A stretch of DNA of 64,000 nucleotides from Myxococcales bacterium (GCA_016703425.1 JADJCA010000008.1:124001-188000); one strand, 5' to 3'; numbered from the stretch's first letter, positions 44,488 through 54,697 are shown. A program made the numbers and translations. Notes: a model not told the origin generated them from the sequence alone.

Positions 44488-46356
44488 TCAATCGTCGTCG
44501 CCGGTGGCTCTCGCAGCGAAGAGTCCCATTTGCGAGTCACCGCCATGGCGCCTTCGGCGTGGCCGACGCGGCGGCGACTTGCCTTCGTCGACCTCGGGCT
44601 CCTCCTCGCGATGACCGCTCGCCACCTGGGCGGCGAAGAGCCCTTCGACGACGTGAATGTCGTTGGCGTCTTCCGGTCGCTTGTCATCGCGAATGCGGGC
44701 GATGCGCGGGAAGCGCAGGGCGAAGCCGCTCGGATGACGCTTCGAACGCTGCACGCCGTCGAAGGCAACCTCAAGGACGATGGAAGGCTTCACCTTGTGA
44801 AGGGCTCCGCGGCGCTCAACCGTGAGCGCCTCGATGCGCTCCGTGAGCGACACGATCTCCGCGTCGGTCAACCCGCTGTAGGCCTTTCCGACATCGACAA
44901 GCTCGCCGTCGCGCCAAACGCCGAAGGTGTAGTCGGAGAGCACAGCGGCGCGCCGACCGTGGCCTCGTTCGGCCGCCGTGACCACGACATCGAGCGTCGC
45001 GAAGGCGCGTTTGACCTTGCGCCAAGCGGCCCCGCGCCGCCCCGCTTCGTAGGGCGCATCGACGCGCTTGATGACCACACCCTCATGACCGCGGGCGCGC
45101 GCCGCATCGTACGCTTCGGATAGCGCTTCCTCGAAGGGCCGATCCGAAGACAGTTTGGTGAAGGGGAGCACGCTCGCCGCCACCGACGCGACGTCGCGAA
45201 GGCGTGCTTCGAGTCGCTCGCGGCGCGCTTGCCACGGCTCGGCGAGGAGGCTCTCGCCATCCATCAAGATGTCGAAGGCGAAGTAGCGCACGGGAACCTC
45301 GAGCACGAGGGACGCTTCCGGGGCCGTGCGACCGAGCCGCGGCTGAAGCGCCTGAAAGGGCCGCGGCCGCTGGTCGCCAGAGATCGCGAGCACCTCACCG
45401 TCGAGGACCATCGGACCGGCCGCGCCGCGAAACGCGGCCACGATCTCCGGGAACGAATGGGCTACATCTCCTTGCCCGCGGGCGAAGAGGCGAACCACGC
45501 CGCCTTCCGCATGAAGCTGCGCACGCACGCCATCGAGCTTGTCTTCCACGACGGTCAACGCCACGTCGACGGGCGCGGCAACGTCCTCCTCCGGCGAGGC
45601 CAACATGAACGCAATGGGGCTGAAGACGCGCGCGCGCGCTGCAGCGAGGGTGCCGCGAGCGGCCAGAATGGCCAACGCGCCAGGATCGGTCTCAACGGTC
45701 GACGCAGCGCGGACTTCGTCGAGGGAGGCATCGAAGGCTTTCGCGATGGCCTCTTCGAGGACACCGCCGCGGACGCCCACGCGCAGCTCACCGAGGAGGG
45801 CCTTGACGAAGTACCGGCTCTCGCGCGCCGTCGTTCGGGCAATGGCCACGGCGACGAGATCGGTCTTCGATTCGCGGGCTGGCGCGCGGGCCAAGGCCTC
45901 GGCGATCTCCGCGACGTCGCGCAGCGGCAAGCCGCGATGCCGCTCGGCCTCCGGCGGAAGGGTCCATTGGTCGGGCTCACCGCTTAGGCGGAGCTGACGC
46001 GCGTCGGGCACGTCGACGTGGTGCGCGGTGCGGCGCCGGGCTTCGTGCGTCTCGGCGCCCACGAGCTCCGCGACGGCGTCGCCGAGATCGCCGAGCTGAC
46101 GGGCACGCGCCGCGATCCAGGCCTCGGGGACTCCGCGGACGAGGCTCGCGGCTTCGACGACGATCGAGCCTCCCACGCCGAGCGGACTGCCGTCCGATGG
46201 AGCGGTGAGGCGACCTGCGAGGATACGTGCGCAGACCGCGAGATCTCCCTCGCCGCGGGCGGCGGCCTCGGCGAGCGCTGTGGCGATGGCGGCGACCTTG
46301 TCGATGCGCGATCGCGTCGCCGAAGCCGTATCGAGGGCCCGTGTCAGGGAGCGCAC
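44488..46356 (-). CDS. ATP-dependent DNA ligase (LigB/Lig1-type)
   Basis: The 622-residue protein has an N-terminal DNA-binding-like helical region, then the nucleotidyltransferase core. Motif I is VEDKLDGVRAQ, with the AMP-accepting Lys. Later motifs include DGEVLAI and EGVVIKRVDAPYEAG; the OB fold follows with WRKVKR. It seals nicks using ATP, distinct from the housekeeping NAD+ ligase. A charged tail of about 30 residues follows RKKxx-type sequence (PPRRPRRRRHGG). No Ku, polymerase or archaeal-type nuclease gene is adjacent. Confidence 0.95.
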   Translation of the reverse strand: MRSLTRALDTASATRSRIDKVAAIATALAEAAARGEGDLAVCARILAGRLTAPSDGSPLGVGGSIVVEAASLVRGVPEAWIAARARQLGDLGDAVAELVGAETHEARRRTAHHVDVPDARQLRLSGEPDQWTLPPEAERHRGLPLRDVAEIAEALARAPARESKTDLVAVAIARTTARESRYFVKALLGELRVGVRGGVLEEAIAKAFDASLDEVRAASTVETDPGALAILAARGTLAAARARVFSPIAFMLASPEEDVAAPVDVALTVVEDKLDGVRAQLHAEGGVVRLFARGQGDVAHSFPEIVAAFRGAAGPMVLDGEVLAISGDQRPRPFQALQPRLGRTAPEASLVLEVPVRYFAFDILMDGESLLAEPWQARRERLEARLRDVASVAASVLPFTKLSSDRPFEEALSEAYDAARARGHEGVVIKRVDAPYEAGRRGAAWRKVKRAFATLDVVVTAAERGHGRRAAVLSDYTFGVWRDGELVDVGKAYSGLTDAEIVSLTERIEALTVERRGALHKVKPSIVLEVAFDGVQRSKRHPSGFALRFPRIARIRDDKRPEDANDIHVVEGLFAAQVASGHREEEPEVDEGKSPPRRPRRRRHGGDSQMGLFAARATGDDD

Positions 46357-46518
46357 AGGGGCAGCCTACTACCTCGCGCGGGGCGCCGGGCGGGGCGTCA
46401 CGAGCAACCGAGAACACCAGCGGGGAAGGCCTATTTCCCGGCCGTTAACAGCGCGAGATTCCAAGGAAGGAGGCCGACACACCCTGCGTAGACTCCAGAC
46501 GGGGGACACGAGCCCCCA

Positions 46519-47181
46519 ATGCCCGAAGCCATGGACCTTGCGACCGGAATTCCCCAGTGGGTCAACGACGTGGCCGGAGCCGAGCCGCTCTCCGCCTATT
46601 TGCGCGCCCTCGGCCGCAACGCCACGACCGTTCGGGTTCCGGAGAAGACGTACGAAGACGACGCGCCCGCGTCGTCTTGGCGTGAGCGGCACCTCGTCGT
46701 GCTCTCGCACTCGCCCATCCACTTGGTGAGCCTCTACGCGGCTCGTGTAGGCCCGCGGACCGTCTCCTTGGCCCATCACTACGTCGTCCGCGTCGACAAG
46801 GACGCGACGACGGAGTCGACCTACGACACCAAGCTCGGCCAGTCGTTCAAGGGACTGTTCGTGCGCTCACGCACGCGCTTGTCGTTTGTTGGCGGTCGCC
46901 TCGCGCGGCAACTCCAGGCGGACGTCGGACTGCGCTCCGCGCTCATGAAGCACCTGCCCAAGGACGACGACGTTCACATCGTGCCCGATCTGCGACGGGG
47001 CCTTGTGCGTGTGGTGCACGTGCATCCTCTTGCCGCGCGGCGGCCCCTGATCCGTCCCGACGCGACGTCGTTCCATGAGCGCTTCCTCCCGGAGGGCCTC
47101 TTGACGGCCCTCGAACGCATCGCCCTTCATGTGCGTACGGTTGTGCCGGCGCGCGCTCCCGTCGCGGCGACCGGCACGTAG
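46519..47181 (+). CDS. Hypothetical protein, 220 residues
   Basis: A soluble protein starts at 46519, or at the ATG at 46531. Visible segments include HLVVLSHSPIHLVSLYAARVG, then HHYVVRVDKDATTESTYDTKLGQSFKGLFV and RLSFVGGRLARQLQADVGLRSALMKHLP. There is no signal peptide and no recognised domain. It is divergent from the DNA ligase gene. Confidence 0.6.
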   Translation: MPEAMDLATGIPQWVNDVAGAEPLSAYLRALGRNATTVRVPEKTYEDDAPASSWRERHLVVLSHSPIHLVSLYAARVGPRTVSLAHHYVVRVDKDATTESTYDTKLGQSFKGLFVRSRTRLSFVGGRLARQLQADVGLRSALMKHLPKDDDVHIVPDLRRGLVRVVHVHPLAARRPLIRPDATSFHERFLPEGLLTALERIALHVRTVVPARAPVAATGT

Positions 47182-47439
47182 ACCGACGTCGACCGCCCTC
47201 GGGATCGCGGCGTCGCAGCCGCACGGCTCGCTGTCCACCGAGGTGGACCCGCCTCGGTCCACCGTGAACCGCGGCTACGGCGCGCGGATGGCCGGCCCGT
47301 GACACCCCTCGCCGAAGCCGGCGAAATCCTGCGGCGAGACGCGCAGCGGCGAGAAAGTCGCCCGCACCGCCGCGTTGGCCGAGACTGTGCAGCGGCAGAC
47401 TCGGGACGCGACAAGCGGACCATCCAAGGGAGAAGGCCA

Positions 47440-48273
47440 ATGCGCACGGTGACGACGACGGCAATGGGCGTGATGTGTGTTCTTGTGCTCGCGGGTTGCC
47501 CCAAGGACAAGGAAGACCCCGTGACCTACGGCGAGGCGAAAGAAGCGCTCGAGCAGGCGAGCGCATCGTCGCAGGCGAGTGATCTCACGACGTCGTCCAT
47601 CGAGTTGTCGACGAGCTTCACCATCGGGGGCGCCGTAAAGGACGCGGCCAATGAGCTTCGCACCTTCATCGGCACGCAACTGCCGTGCGCCGAGGTCACG
47701 CTCGTGGACGCCAAGCTCACCGTCAAATACGGCGCCAAACCTGGAGACTGCACGTATCGCGGTCACAAGTTCGCGGGCACGCACACCGTTGAGATCAAGC
47801 GCAACGACGACGGCGCGGTCAACGTGACCCACAACTGGACCGACTTCACCAACGGAGTGGTGAAGGTGAGCGGCAGCGCGAACGTCACCTGGAGCAAGAC
47901 GGACGTCTCGCGACGCGTCGAGCACCAGCTCGACTGGACGCGCATCGCCGACGGTGCGCACGGCCAAGGCGGCGGCGATCGAACGCAGCGTCCGCTCGGC
48001 GGCGGCGTCGCCGAAGGCCTCAAGGTCGACGGGAGCCGCTATTGGGAAGGTCCGCGCGGGCGGTGGGACCTCGGCATCAGCGGCGTTGAAATGCGGTGGG
48101 CCGATCCGGTGCCGCAGGCGGGCACGTACACGCTCGCGACGCCCAACAAGAAGAGCCTGTCCTTGTCGTTCCAACGGCTCGACGACGCGCGCATCCAGGT
48201 GACGCTCGCGAGCGGCGAAAAGAGCTTCAAGTTCGTGGTGGCCAAGGCCGGCGCCATCAGCGACGCCTCGTGA
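47440..48273 (+). CDS. Hypothetical lipoprotein
   Basis: The 277-residue protein starts at 47440 with GGGAGAAGG upstream. The signal peptide ends LVLAGC. The mature region has two Cys (LPCAEVTLVDA, DCTYRGHKFAGT) and a long beta-rich part (VTHNWTDFTNGVVKVSGSANVTWS). It may be a beta-barrel-like or jelly-roll lipoprotein; no family is named. Confidence 0.75.
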   Translation: MRTVTTTAMGVMCVLVLAGCPKDKEDPVTYGEAKEALEQASASSQASDLTTSSIELSTSFTIGGAVKDAANELRTFIGTQLPCAEVTLVDAKLTVKYGAKPGDCTYRGHKFAGTHTVEIKRNDDGAVNVTHNWTDFTNGVVKVSGSANVTWSKTDVSRRVEHQLDWTRIADGAHGQGGGDRTQRPLGGGVAEGLKVDGSRYWEGPRGRWDLGISGVEMRWADPVPQAGTYTLATPNKKSLSLSFQRLDDARIQVTLASGEKSFKFVVAKAGAISDAS

Positions 48274-48435
48274 CAGTCGGTGCGAGCGGTCTGCAATTCG
48301 TGCGGTGTGCATGGGTAGGCACGCGCACCAACGTGGCGATTGCATTCGGCGCCAAGCCCCGCAAATTGCGGCACGCGAAGTGCACACGATGGTGGCCACC
48401 CGACGCCGCAACGCTCCTTCCACCGTGAGGTTTCG

Positions 48436-50355
48436 ATGAGACGCTTGCTTGGACTCCTTGGCTCGGCGCGTAGCCGTTCGTCGGTCGTCATTCTTGTCGC
48501 GTCGGCGGGAGTCGGCGGCGCTTGCGGCGGCACCAACGCCGCCGACATCACGGGCGGCGACCCTCCCGCCGAAGGGACCGACGCGGGGCTCACGGACGGT
48601 GGGCTCGCAGAAGGTGGCAGCAGCGTCGACGGGAGCGGGAGCGCCGACTCGAGCGCCATCGACAGCGGCGGCGGCGATGGCGGCAGCGGCGACGGGGCGC
48701 CCGACGCGCTCTGTCCCGACGCCGACGGCGATGGCGTGACGACGTGCGGGGGCGATTGCAACGACGCCGACGCGACGAACTTCCCCGGAAACGGCGAGAT
48801 TTGCGGCGACGCGAAGGACAACAACTGCAACGCGCAAGCAGACGAGGGCTGCGGCGGCCTCGGCACCTACGTGTCCATCGCCAAGGGCAACGACGCCAAT
48901 CCGGGGACGCAGGCGCAGCCGGTCAAGACCATCGCCAAGGGCATCGCCCAAGCGAAGGCGATCGGTGGCGCGCAGACGGTGTTCGTGGCCGCGGGCACTT
49001 ACAACGAGAGCGTCGACCTAAGTGAGGGCATCAGCCTCCACGGTGGCTACGCCTGCGCGCTCGCGAGCTGTCCGTGGACCCGCGACACGAAAGTGAACTT
49101 GACGACGATTCAGAGCCAGCGCCCCGAGGGCATCGTCGCGAACCAGACCATCACGAGCGCGACGGCGCTCGATGGTTTTGACGTCCGCGGAGAAGACCAG
49201 GGCGGAGGCGGCACCGCCGAGTCGCGCGGGATCACCTGCGCCGGCGGCACACCGACGATTCGCGGCAACTCGATCACCGGCGGCAGCGTCCCCGCAGGGG
49301 CCGCCAACCGCACCAGCGGCATCGTCGTCATCGCCCCGTCGAACGATCAGGCGACCGGCGTGGTGATCCAGAGAAACGTCATTCAGGGTGCACTCGTCAC
49401 GACGGGCAGCTCGTTCGGAGTGCTCCTCGTTCGCCCCGGCGCGACGAACCCGGCCATCGCGCGCATCGCGAAAAACCAGGTCCGCGGAGGAATCGTCACC
49501 ACAGCCGGCTACTCGGCGGGCGTGGTGCTGAGCGGGAGCGGAGCGAACACGGCGATCGTCGACAACGACATCGTCGCGGGAAGCGTGACCGGTACGGCGC
49601 GAACCTTCGGGATAAGGGCCCAGAGCCCCGCCACCATCGACAAGAACCGCATCAACGCCGACGCGACGCGTGGCAGCTGCGCGCAGGGCGCCCTCGCCTT
49701 CTGCGGTGGCGGCATCGAGACCGGCGGCACGCAGCTCGTCATCACGAACAACGTGGTCTTCGGCGTCAACGCCCTCGGGACCTCGGCTCTCCTCATCACC
49801 AACGCCGAGGCCGCCGCGTCGACCGACATCGTCGTCAACGGCAACTACCTCGACGGCGGCGGCACGAGCGTCGCGACCCCAAACTCGGCGAGCGCTGCCA
49901 TCGCGCTGCGCATCGCCGGCGGCACCAACGCCGTCGTAGGGAAGATCCGCAACAACATCCTGATGGGAGGGCGCAACGAGAGCCGGTACGGCGTCTTCGA
50001 GGCGCACGTGCTGGGCAAGACGTGCCACCCGCAGGCGTTCGATCACAACGCCGTCTTCTTCGCGCTGGCGAGCGTCGCGGGCACGGACGTCGTGTACCAC
50101 TCCGACGACGGAAGCGCGGGCAGCGGGGCCGACCTCACACTCGCGCAGCTTCAAGCGTCGGGCACGTCGATCGCCAACCCCACGCCGTCGGGCAACTTGA
50201 ACCAAGACTGCGGCGCCACTCTCGACGGGCACCTCAACGCCGGCTCGGCCTGCGCGAACGCGGGCACGGCGACGGAAGCACCCGCCAAAGACATGGATGG
50301 CGAAGCGCGCCCGAAGGGTGCGACCCTCGACATCGGAGCCGACGAGGTGCAGTAG
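48436..50355 (+). CDS. Lipoprotein with MopE-like metal-binding motif and right-handed beta-helix
   Basis: The 639-residue protein starts at 48436; the signal ends GGAC and a Gly/Ser/Asp linker follows. Around residues 95-135 DADGDGVTTCGGDCNDAD and ICGDAKDNNCNAQADEGC match the putative metal-binding motif found in MopE and many myxobacterial surface proteins. From about 140 on, repeated short beta rungs (NSITGG, NVIQGA, NQVRGG, NDIVAG, NNVVFG) form a parallel beta-helix of the pectate-lyase/DUF1565 type. It is probably a surface adhesin or glycan-binding protein. Confidence 0.88.
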   Translation: MRRLLGLLGSARSRSSVVILVASAGVGGACGGTNAADITGGDPPAEGTDAGLTDGGLAEGGSSVDGSGSADSSAIDSGGGDGGSGDGAPDALCPDADGDGVTTCGGDCNDADATNFPGNGEICGDAKDNNCNAQADEGCGGLGTYVSIAKGNDANPGTQAQPVKTIAKGIAQAKAIGGAQTVFVAAGTYNESVDLSEGISLHGGYACALASCPWTRDTKVNLTTIQSQRPEGIVANQTITSATALDGFDVRGEDQGGGGTAESRGITCAGGTPTIRGNSITGGSVPAGAANRTSGIVVIAPSNDQATGVVIQRNVIQGALVTTGSSFGVLLVRPGATNPAIARIAKNQVRGGIVTTAGYSAGVVLSGSGANTAIVDNDIVAGSVTGTARTFGIRAQSPATIDKNRINADATRGSCAQGALAFCGGGIETGGTQLVITNNVVFGVNALGTSALLITNAEAAASTDIVVNGNYLDGGGTSVATPNSASAAIALRIAGGTNAVVGKIRNNILMGGRNESRYGVFEAHVLGKTCHPQAFDHNAVFFALASVAGTDVVYHSDDGSAGSGADLTLAQLQASGTSIANPTPSGNLNQDCGATLDGHLNAGSACANAGTATEAPAKDMDGEARPKGATLDIGADEVQ

Positions 50356-50447
50356 CTGGCGCGGCGGAGCGACCCTCGCGCGACTCTCATAGGTCGGCGC
50401 AGCGCTTCGCCCTTCCCGGGCGCCCGGGGCGCGTTCAGACTGTGCGA

Positions 50448-51542
50448 ATGACGCTCGCTCAAGGGGATCGCATCGGCCTAGTGACCAGTGGCGGCGATGC
50501 GCCGGGCATGAACGCCGCGTTGCGCGGGGCGGCCCGCGTGGCCCTTGAGCTTGGCTTCGAGCCGGTGGGCATCGAGGAAGGCTACGAAGGGCTCCTCTCC
50601 GGGGCCGTCGTTCCGCTCGACCTCCGCGCCCTCGACGACGCCTCGCGACGCGGCGGCACGATGCTCGGCACCGCGCGCAGCAAGACCTTCCCGACGCCGG
50701 AAGGGCAAGCGCGCGCACGCGTCGTCATCGAAAACCAGCGCCTCGCGGGTCTCGTGATCATTGGCGGCAACGGCTCGCTCACGGGCGCGCGGTCCCTCGT
50801 GGGCGCGAACACCGCGAGCGGGCGGCCGTTGGTCGTCGCCGGCGTGCCCGCATCCATCGACAACGACCTCGCCTACTCGTCGATGTCGATCGGCGTCGAT
50901 ACGGCGATGAACACCATCGTCGAGGCCTGCGACCGCATTCTCGACACGGCGGCGGCTCATCGCCGAACGTTCCTTGTGGAGGTGATGGGCCGCGACTCGG
51001 GCTACCTCGCCATGACGGCGGGCGTGGCGGCGGGCGCCGACGCCGTCATTGTGCGGGAGATGGGCAAGGACGAAGACGGCATCGTCGAGCACGTCGTCCG
51101 GACAATGCGGCGGGCTTACGTCGGCAACGCTCACAAGAGGCGCGTCTTGGTCCTCAAAGCAGAGAACGTTGATCTCGACATCGCACGACTCAAAGAGCGT
51201 GTCGACGCGCGCATCAAAGGCGAGCTCAAGGATGTCGACACGCGCGTCACCGTGCTCGGTCACGTGGTGCGAGGCGGAACGCCGACGGCCTTCGACCGCT
51301 TGCTCGGTGCAAGGCTCGCGAACGCGGCGATCCGAGGTCTGGCGGCAGGCCAAACGGACTTCATGGCCGGCTGGCTCGGGCCTGGCGTACCGGGCACTCC
51401 AACGGCCTTTGATCCGTACGTGGTCCTCTCGCCGCTCGAGGAGGTGCTCCGCGAGACGGAGCGGATGATGCGCGGCGAGTCGGCCCTCGCGGCGTGGCGG
51501 AAGAAGATCTACCAAGAGGTGGAGTCGATCTTGAATCGGTAG
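50448..51542 (+). CDS. pfkA: 6-phosphofructokinase
   Basis: The 364-residue enzyme has VTSGGDAPGMNAALR near the start, VVAGVPASIDNDL in place of the usual PGTIDND, and MGRDSGYLAM (MGRxxG). Glycolytic phosphorylation of fructose 6-phosphate is expected. The Mg2+-loop reads IGGNGSLTG, so the Asp of GGDGS found in ATP-dependent enzymes is Asn. Phosphoryl-donor preference cannot be told from this alone. The start at 50448 is set by the conserved N-terminus. Confidence 0.92.
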   Translation: MTLAQGDRIGLVTSGGDAPGMNAALRGAARVALELGFEPVGIEEGYEGLLSGAVVPLDLRALDDASRRGGTMLGTARSKTFPTPEGQARARVVIENQRLAGLVIIGGNGSLTGARSLVGANTASGRPLVVAGVPASIDNDLAYSSMSIGVDTAMNTIVEACDRILDTAAAHRRTFLVEVMGRDSGYLAMTAGVAAGADAVIVREMGKDEDGIVEHVVRTMRRAYVGNAHKRRVLVLKAENVDLDIARLKERVDARIKGELKDVDTRVTVLGHVVRGGTPTAFDRLLGARLANAAIRGLAAGQTDFMAGWLGPGVPGTPTAFDPYVVLSPLEEVLRETERMMRGESALAAWRKKIYQEVESILNR

Positions 51543-51672
51543 CTAGGCCAGCGCGGGGGCGCGCCGAATCGAACCGCGTGGGGGGAGGAGCCCCGCCTCG
51601 ACACTCCCATCAGCCACGCGCTCCGGCGCTGACCGTCGGAGCGCTCGCCAAGGCACGAGCCCATCGGCACTC

Positions 51673-52675
51673 TCACTTGCAACAGGCCACATGCCGAGAG
51701 ACCCCGCCGCAGGGGAGCACGCCTGGCGCCGCACCGCTGCTCACGGCTGGATACGAGGGGAAATCGTTTCCGTTGTCGGTCGTGTCGCTGTCCAAGTGAG
51801 CGATCATCATGCCGCCGCCCGTCTCGATCCACTCTCCGTCGTAGGCGTCGTTGCCCGGGTAGCGCCAGTCGTCGCAGCGACCTCCTTTCGCGGGAGGGCC
51901 CGCGGCGCCTGGTGCCCCCCGCATCGGACGCGGCATCGACGACCTTGGTGACGCCATTGGGCGTCTCCACCGCAGTGCGGTGCATCCACAAGGTCCCGGT
52001 GATGTTGCGGAGCGCGATCAAGCTTCCGCAATTGTCGGACGCCTTCAGCTCTTCCCAACTGCAGACGTGCGCGCCTCCATACGTCGCGCTGCAGGTGGCG
52101 TCGCCGGCGGCGAGGCCAACGGGCCCGCTGCTCCCGGCGAGTCCGGACGCCCAGACGGGCCCCGTGGGCCCGATGAGGCCCACATAGCCGGCGGAGGCGC
52201 AGGCGTCCGGGCGTGGGCGCGGCGGCTCCTCGCTGTGCGGAGGACTGCGACAGACCCCCTGTGGCAAGTCGCAAACTTGGGGCGCGGAGCACTGGGAGTG
52301 ACTGCCGCAGGGGCCGCAGCGTCCAGCGACGCAGGCCTGGCCGGCCGAGCACACCTCGTTCGAGAGACACCCCGCGCAGATCCCGTTTTGGCAGGCGGTT
52401 CCCGCGGCACACTGGCTGTTTTGGGTGCACGGCCCGCAGACGCCGGTCGCCGTTTCGCAGGTTGCTTTCGCCGGGTCCGTGCATTCGACACTGGAGAGGC
52501 AACCCATGCATTGGCCGCGTGCGCAACGTCGACCGTTGCAATCCTTGTCCGACGTGCAGCCACGCTCCAGACTTTCCCGCGGCTGAGCGGCAGTGTCATC
52601 GGCCACAGTGCGAAAGGCGCAGCTCGCGAGCACGAGGAGTCCAAGCCACGTGGAGAGGAGGGGGCGCGCGTTCAA
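51673..52675 (-). CDS. Cys-rich lipoprotein with C-type-lectin-like C-terminus, frameshifted
   Basis: The N-terminus (TTG at 52675; LLSTWLGLLVLASC lipobox) is followed by many short Cys units (CTSDKDCNGRRCARGQC, CGPCTQNSQC, CAGCLSNEVC). The C-terminal domain (CASAGYVGLIGPTGP, CSWEELKASDNC) continues in a second frame: GGRCDDWRYPGND, WIETGGGMMIAHLD, and HVACCK before the stop at 51673. The frames switch at the C6 run 51915-51920; removing one base restores one open frame. In the uncorrected frame the tail is Arg-rich and ends at 51509. This resembles DUF1554-like lectin folds. Confidence 0.75.
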
Positions 52676-52881
52676 GCCAAGGCAGCGTAGACGATGGGCT
52701 GCGCGGCGCCTCGCCGATCGGCAAGGGCGCTTCCCGAAAGGGAGAACCGGCGCGCTCAAACCCTACGTTGTCGGACCGTGACAACGGAACGTCGCCGGGA
52801 CGCTCCAAGAAAGGCCTAGGCTCGCTCCACGCGCCGCCAGGATCGGTCGAGATGCGGCGCGATACCCCTTAGACTGACGCC

Positions 52882-53400
52882 ATGGCTTCCGCGTCCTCAC
52901 GACCGAGCGTCGCTGTTGCAGTGTGTCTCATGGCGTGTGCGGCTCCCGGAGGCGGCGTTCAACCGGTCCGCTCGCCTCCCGACGCGGAGAAGACCGCAAG
53001 ACGGGACGACGACGCCGTCGGCGAGCCAAGGGTCAAGTCCGCGGTGGCGCCGGACGCCCCCGCCACGCGCGTCGCGCCGGCGGACGCAGGCGCTGCGGCC
53101 TTGGCGCCCCCCGTTGCGACGGGAGCCCCCGTCACGACAGAAGTACGAGGGCGCCTCGTCTGGCGAGAGCCTCGGTACCGTTTGCTCGTCAAAGGCGGCG
53201 CGAGTCCCGCAGGCCACGAGGTGGCGCTGGATCTATGGATCAGCGAAAACAAGGTCCTCGCGCGGCGCCTTGAGCAGCTTCGCGACAAAGACGTGATCAT
53301 CACCGGTCCTGTCGTGCCGGTCCCGAAGGGAAGCGTCATCACCGCGGACGCCGACTACACGTCCGGCTTTCGCGACTTCGAGATCCGCGAAGCGAAGTAG
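52882..53400 (+). CDS. Hypothetical lipoprotein with Ala/Pro/Asp linker
   Basis: The 172-residue protein has a signal peptide ending LMACA, a long low-complexity linker to about residue 85, then a small beta-rich domain (RGRLVWREPRYRLLVKGGASP, ISENKVLARRLEQLRDKDVIITGPVV). No family recognised. It is likely periplasmic or on the outer membrane. Confidence 0.65.
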   Translation: MASASSRPSVAVAVCLMACAAPGGGVQPVRSPPDAEKTARRDDDAVGEPRVKSAVAPDAPATRVAPADAGAAALAPPVATGAPVTTEVRGRLVWREPRYRLLVKGGASPAGHEVALDLWISENKVLARRLEQLRDKDVIITGPVVPVPKGSVITADADYTSGFRDFEIREAK

Positions 53401-53596
53401 CCCGAGAGCCGCGCGGCGGACTCCATCCGGGCGCATGCGGTTGTTTCCGGATGCTCCGGGGCGCGGGAGCCCGTGCCTCGGGGTGGCGCGACATTTGCGA
53501 CGGCGACCCAATGCCGCGTCGGACGCCGCGGTGTGGCCTCGCGTGCGGCAAGACTATGTCGAGCGAGGCCGGAATCGGCATCGGAGGCCGCCGCGA

Positions 53597-54697
53597 ATGA
53601 ATGACGCTGAGGAAGGAAAACTCTACTCCCGGAGCCTGGATGTGCGGACGCTCCTCGAAACGGCGTCGGGGGACAAGGCGCGGCAACTGAAGGCCGAGCT
53701 CGCCGAACTCGAAAAGGGCATGGCGCAGTTCCGCGTTGCCAAGCTGGAGAAGCAGCGACAGGCTTTCCTGCGGAAGGGGGAGACCCGCGATGCGCTGTAC
53801 ATCGAGCAGCAGCAGGTCGAGATCCGCGTGCGAGCAGGGTTGCAGGACGCCAGCTCCGGCGAGCGCCGTAAGCGCGAGATCGACAGCGAGCGCGAAAAGG
53901 CGCTGTCGGATTCGCTGGAAGCGGACTGGAAGAAGAAACAGCAGGCGCGAGCCAACGAGCTGAGCGCGACCATCGCCAAGACGCCGTGGGTCGCGAATCC
54001 GAAGAACGCCGCCATTCGTCCCAACGGTTGCTCTACGTGCGCCAACTCGCAGGCGCGCCTGCAACAGTCGCTTGCTGACGAGAAGAGGAATGCGGCCCCC
54101 ATGACGGTAGCCGCTTCACGCGCCGCCATTGGCGCGCGCTGGCCGAACTACGCGAAGAAGGACGCAAAGAACAACATCAACGTCGTGCCGCGCGCTCACG
54201 TGGAAGGTTTCTGCGGAGTCGGCGCTGGCGCTTGCGTTCGCTACGGCGAGGTGTTCCTGCCCACGGACGCCAGCGCCTGGACGGTGAACCACGAAACGTT
54301 GCACACGCTCGCGGCGGACCGCTGGAGCGACCGGATGCGCGGCCCCGTCGACGAAGCGGCCACGGAGTACCTAAACCGCCGAATGGGCTACTTCCCGCCG
54401 GCCGGTGGTGTCCAGACCAAGGCCTATGAGGGCGGCCAGCGGCTGGTCAGCGAATACATCGCGGCCAATCCGGCGCGCGAAGACGCCCTCGCTAAGGCCT
54501 ACTTCAAAGGCGACTTCTCCGACCTCGAAAGACTTGATGACTACCGCGCGGCGCCGGGCAAGACGTCCTTCGAGACGCGCATGGCCGACTGGACGAGGCA
54601 ACTCGAAAACAAGCTGCCCGACGGGAGCGTAACGGTCGACGACGAATACCTGCAGCAAAAGGCGAAGAAGGCGCCAGCCCGGGATCGAGCTCTTTGA
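53597..54697 (+). CDS. Coiled-coil protein with gluzincin-type metalloprotease domain
   Basis: The 366-residue protein has no signal peptide. Residues about 25-125 are a Lys/Glu/Gln/Arg coiled coil (QLKAELAELEKGMAQFRVAK). A CSTC pair lies at 145-148. The catalytic motif is NHETLHTLA (HExxH at 232-236) with VDEAATEYLN about 20 residues later, suitable for a third zinc ligand. The tail is rich in charged residues. It could be a cytoplasmic protease or a secreted-effector type toxin; no secretion genes are near. It is convergent with the lipoprotein gene 54714..55949, with a 16-base gap between the two stops. Confidence 0.75.
   Translation: MNDAEEGKLYSRSLDVRTLLETASGDKARQLKAELAELEKGMAQFRVAKLEKQRQAFLRKGETRDALYIEQQQVEIRVRAGLQDASSGERRKREIDSEREKALSDSLEADWKKKQQARANELSATIAKTPWVANPKNAAIRPNGCSTCANSQARLQQSLADEKRNAAPMTVAASRAAIGARWPNYAKKDAKNNINVVPRAHVEGFCGVGAGACVRYGEVFLPTDASAWTVNHETLHTLAADRWSDRMRGPVDEAATEYLNRRMGYFPPAGGVQTKAYEGGQRLVSEYIAANPAREDALAKAYFKGDFSDLERLDDYRAAPGKTSFETRMADWTRQLENKLPDGSVTVDDEYLQQKAKKAPARDRAL

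Noticed and set aside
44488..46356. NHEJ ligase (LigD) with Ku
   Set aside because: No polymerase or phosphoesterase domain is fused and no Ku gene lies nearby; the layout is a stand-alone LigB/Lig1-type ligase.
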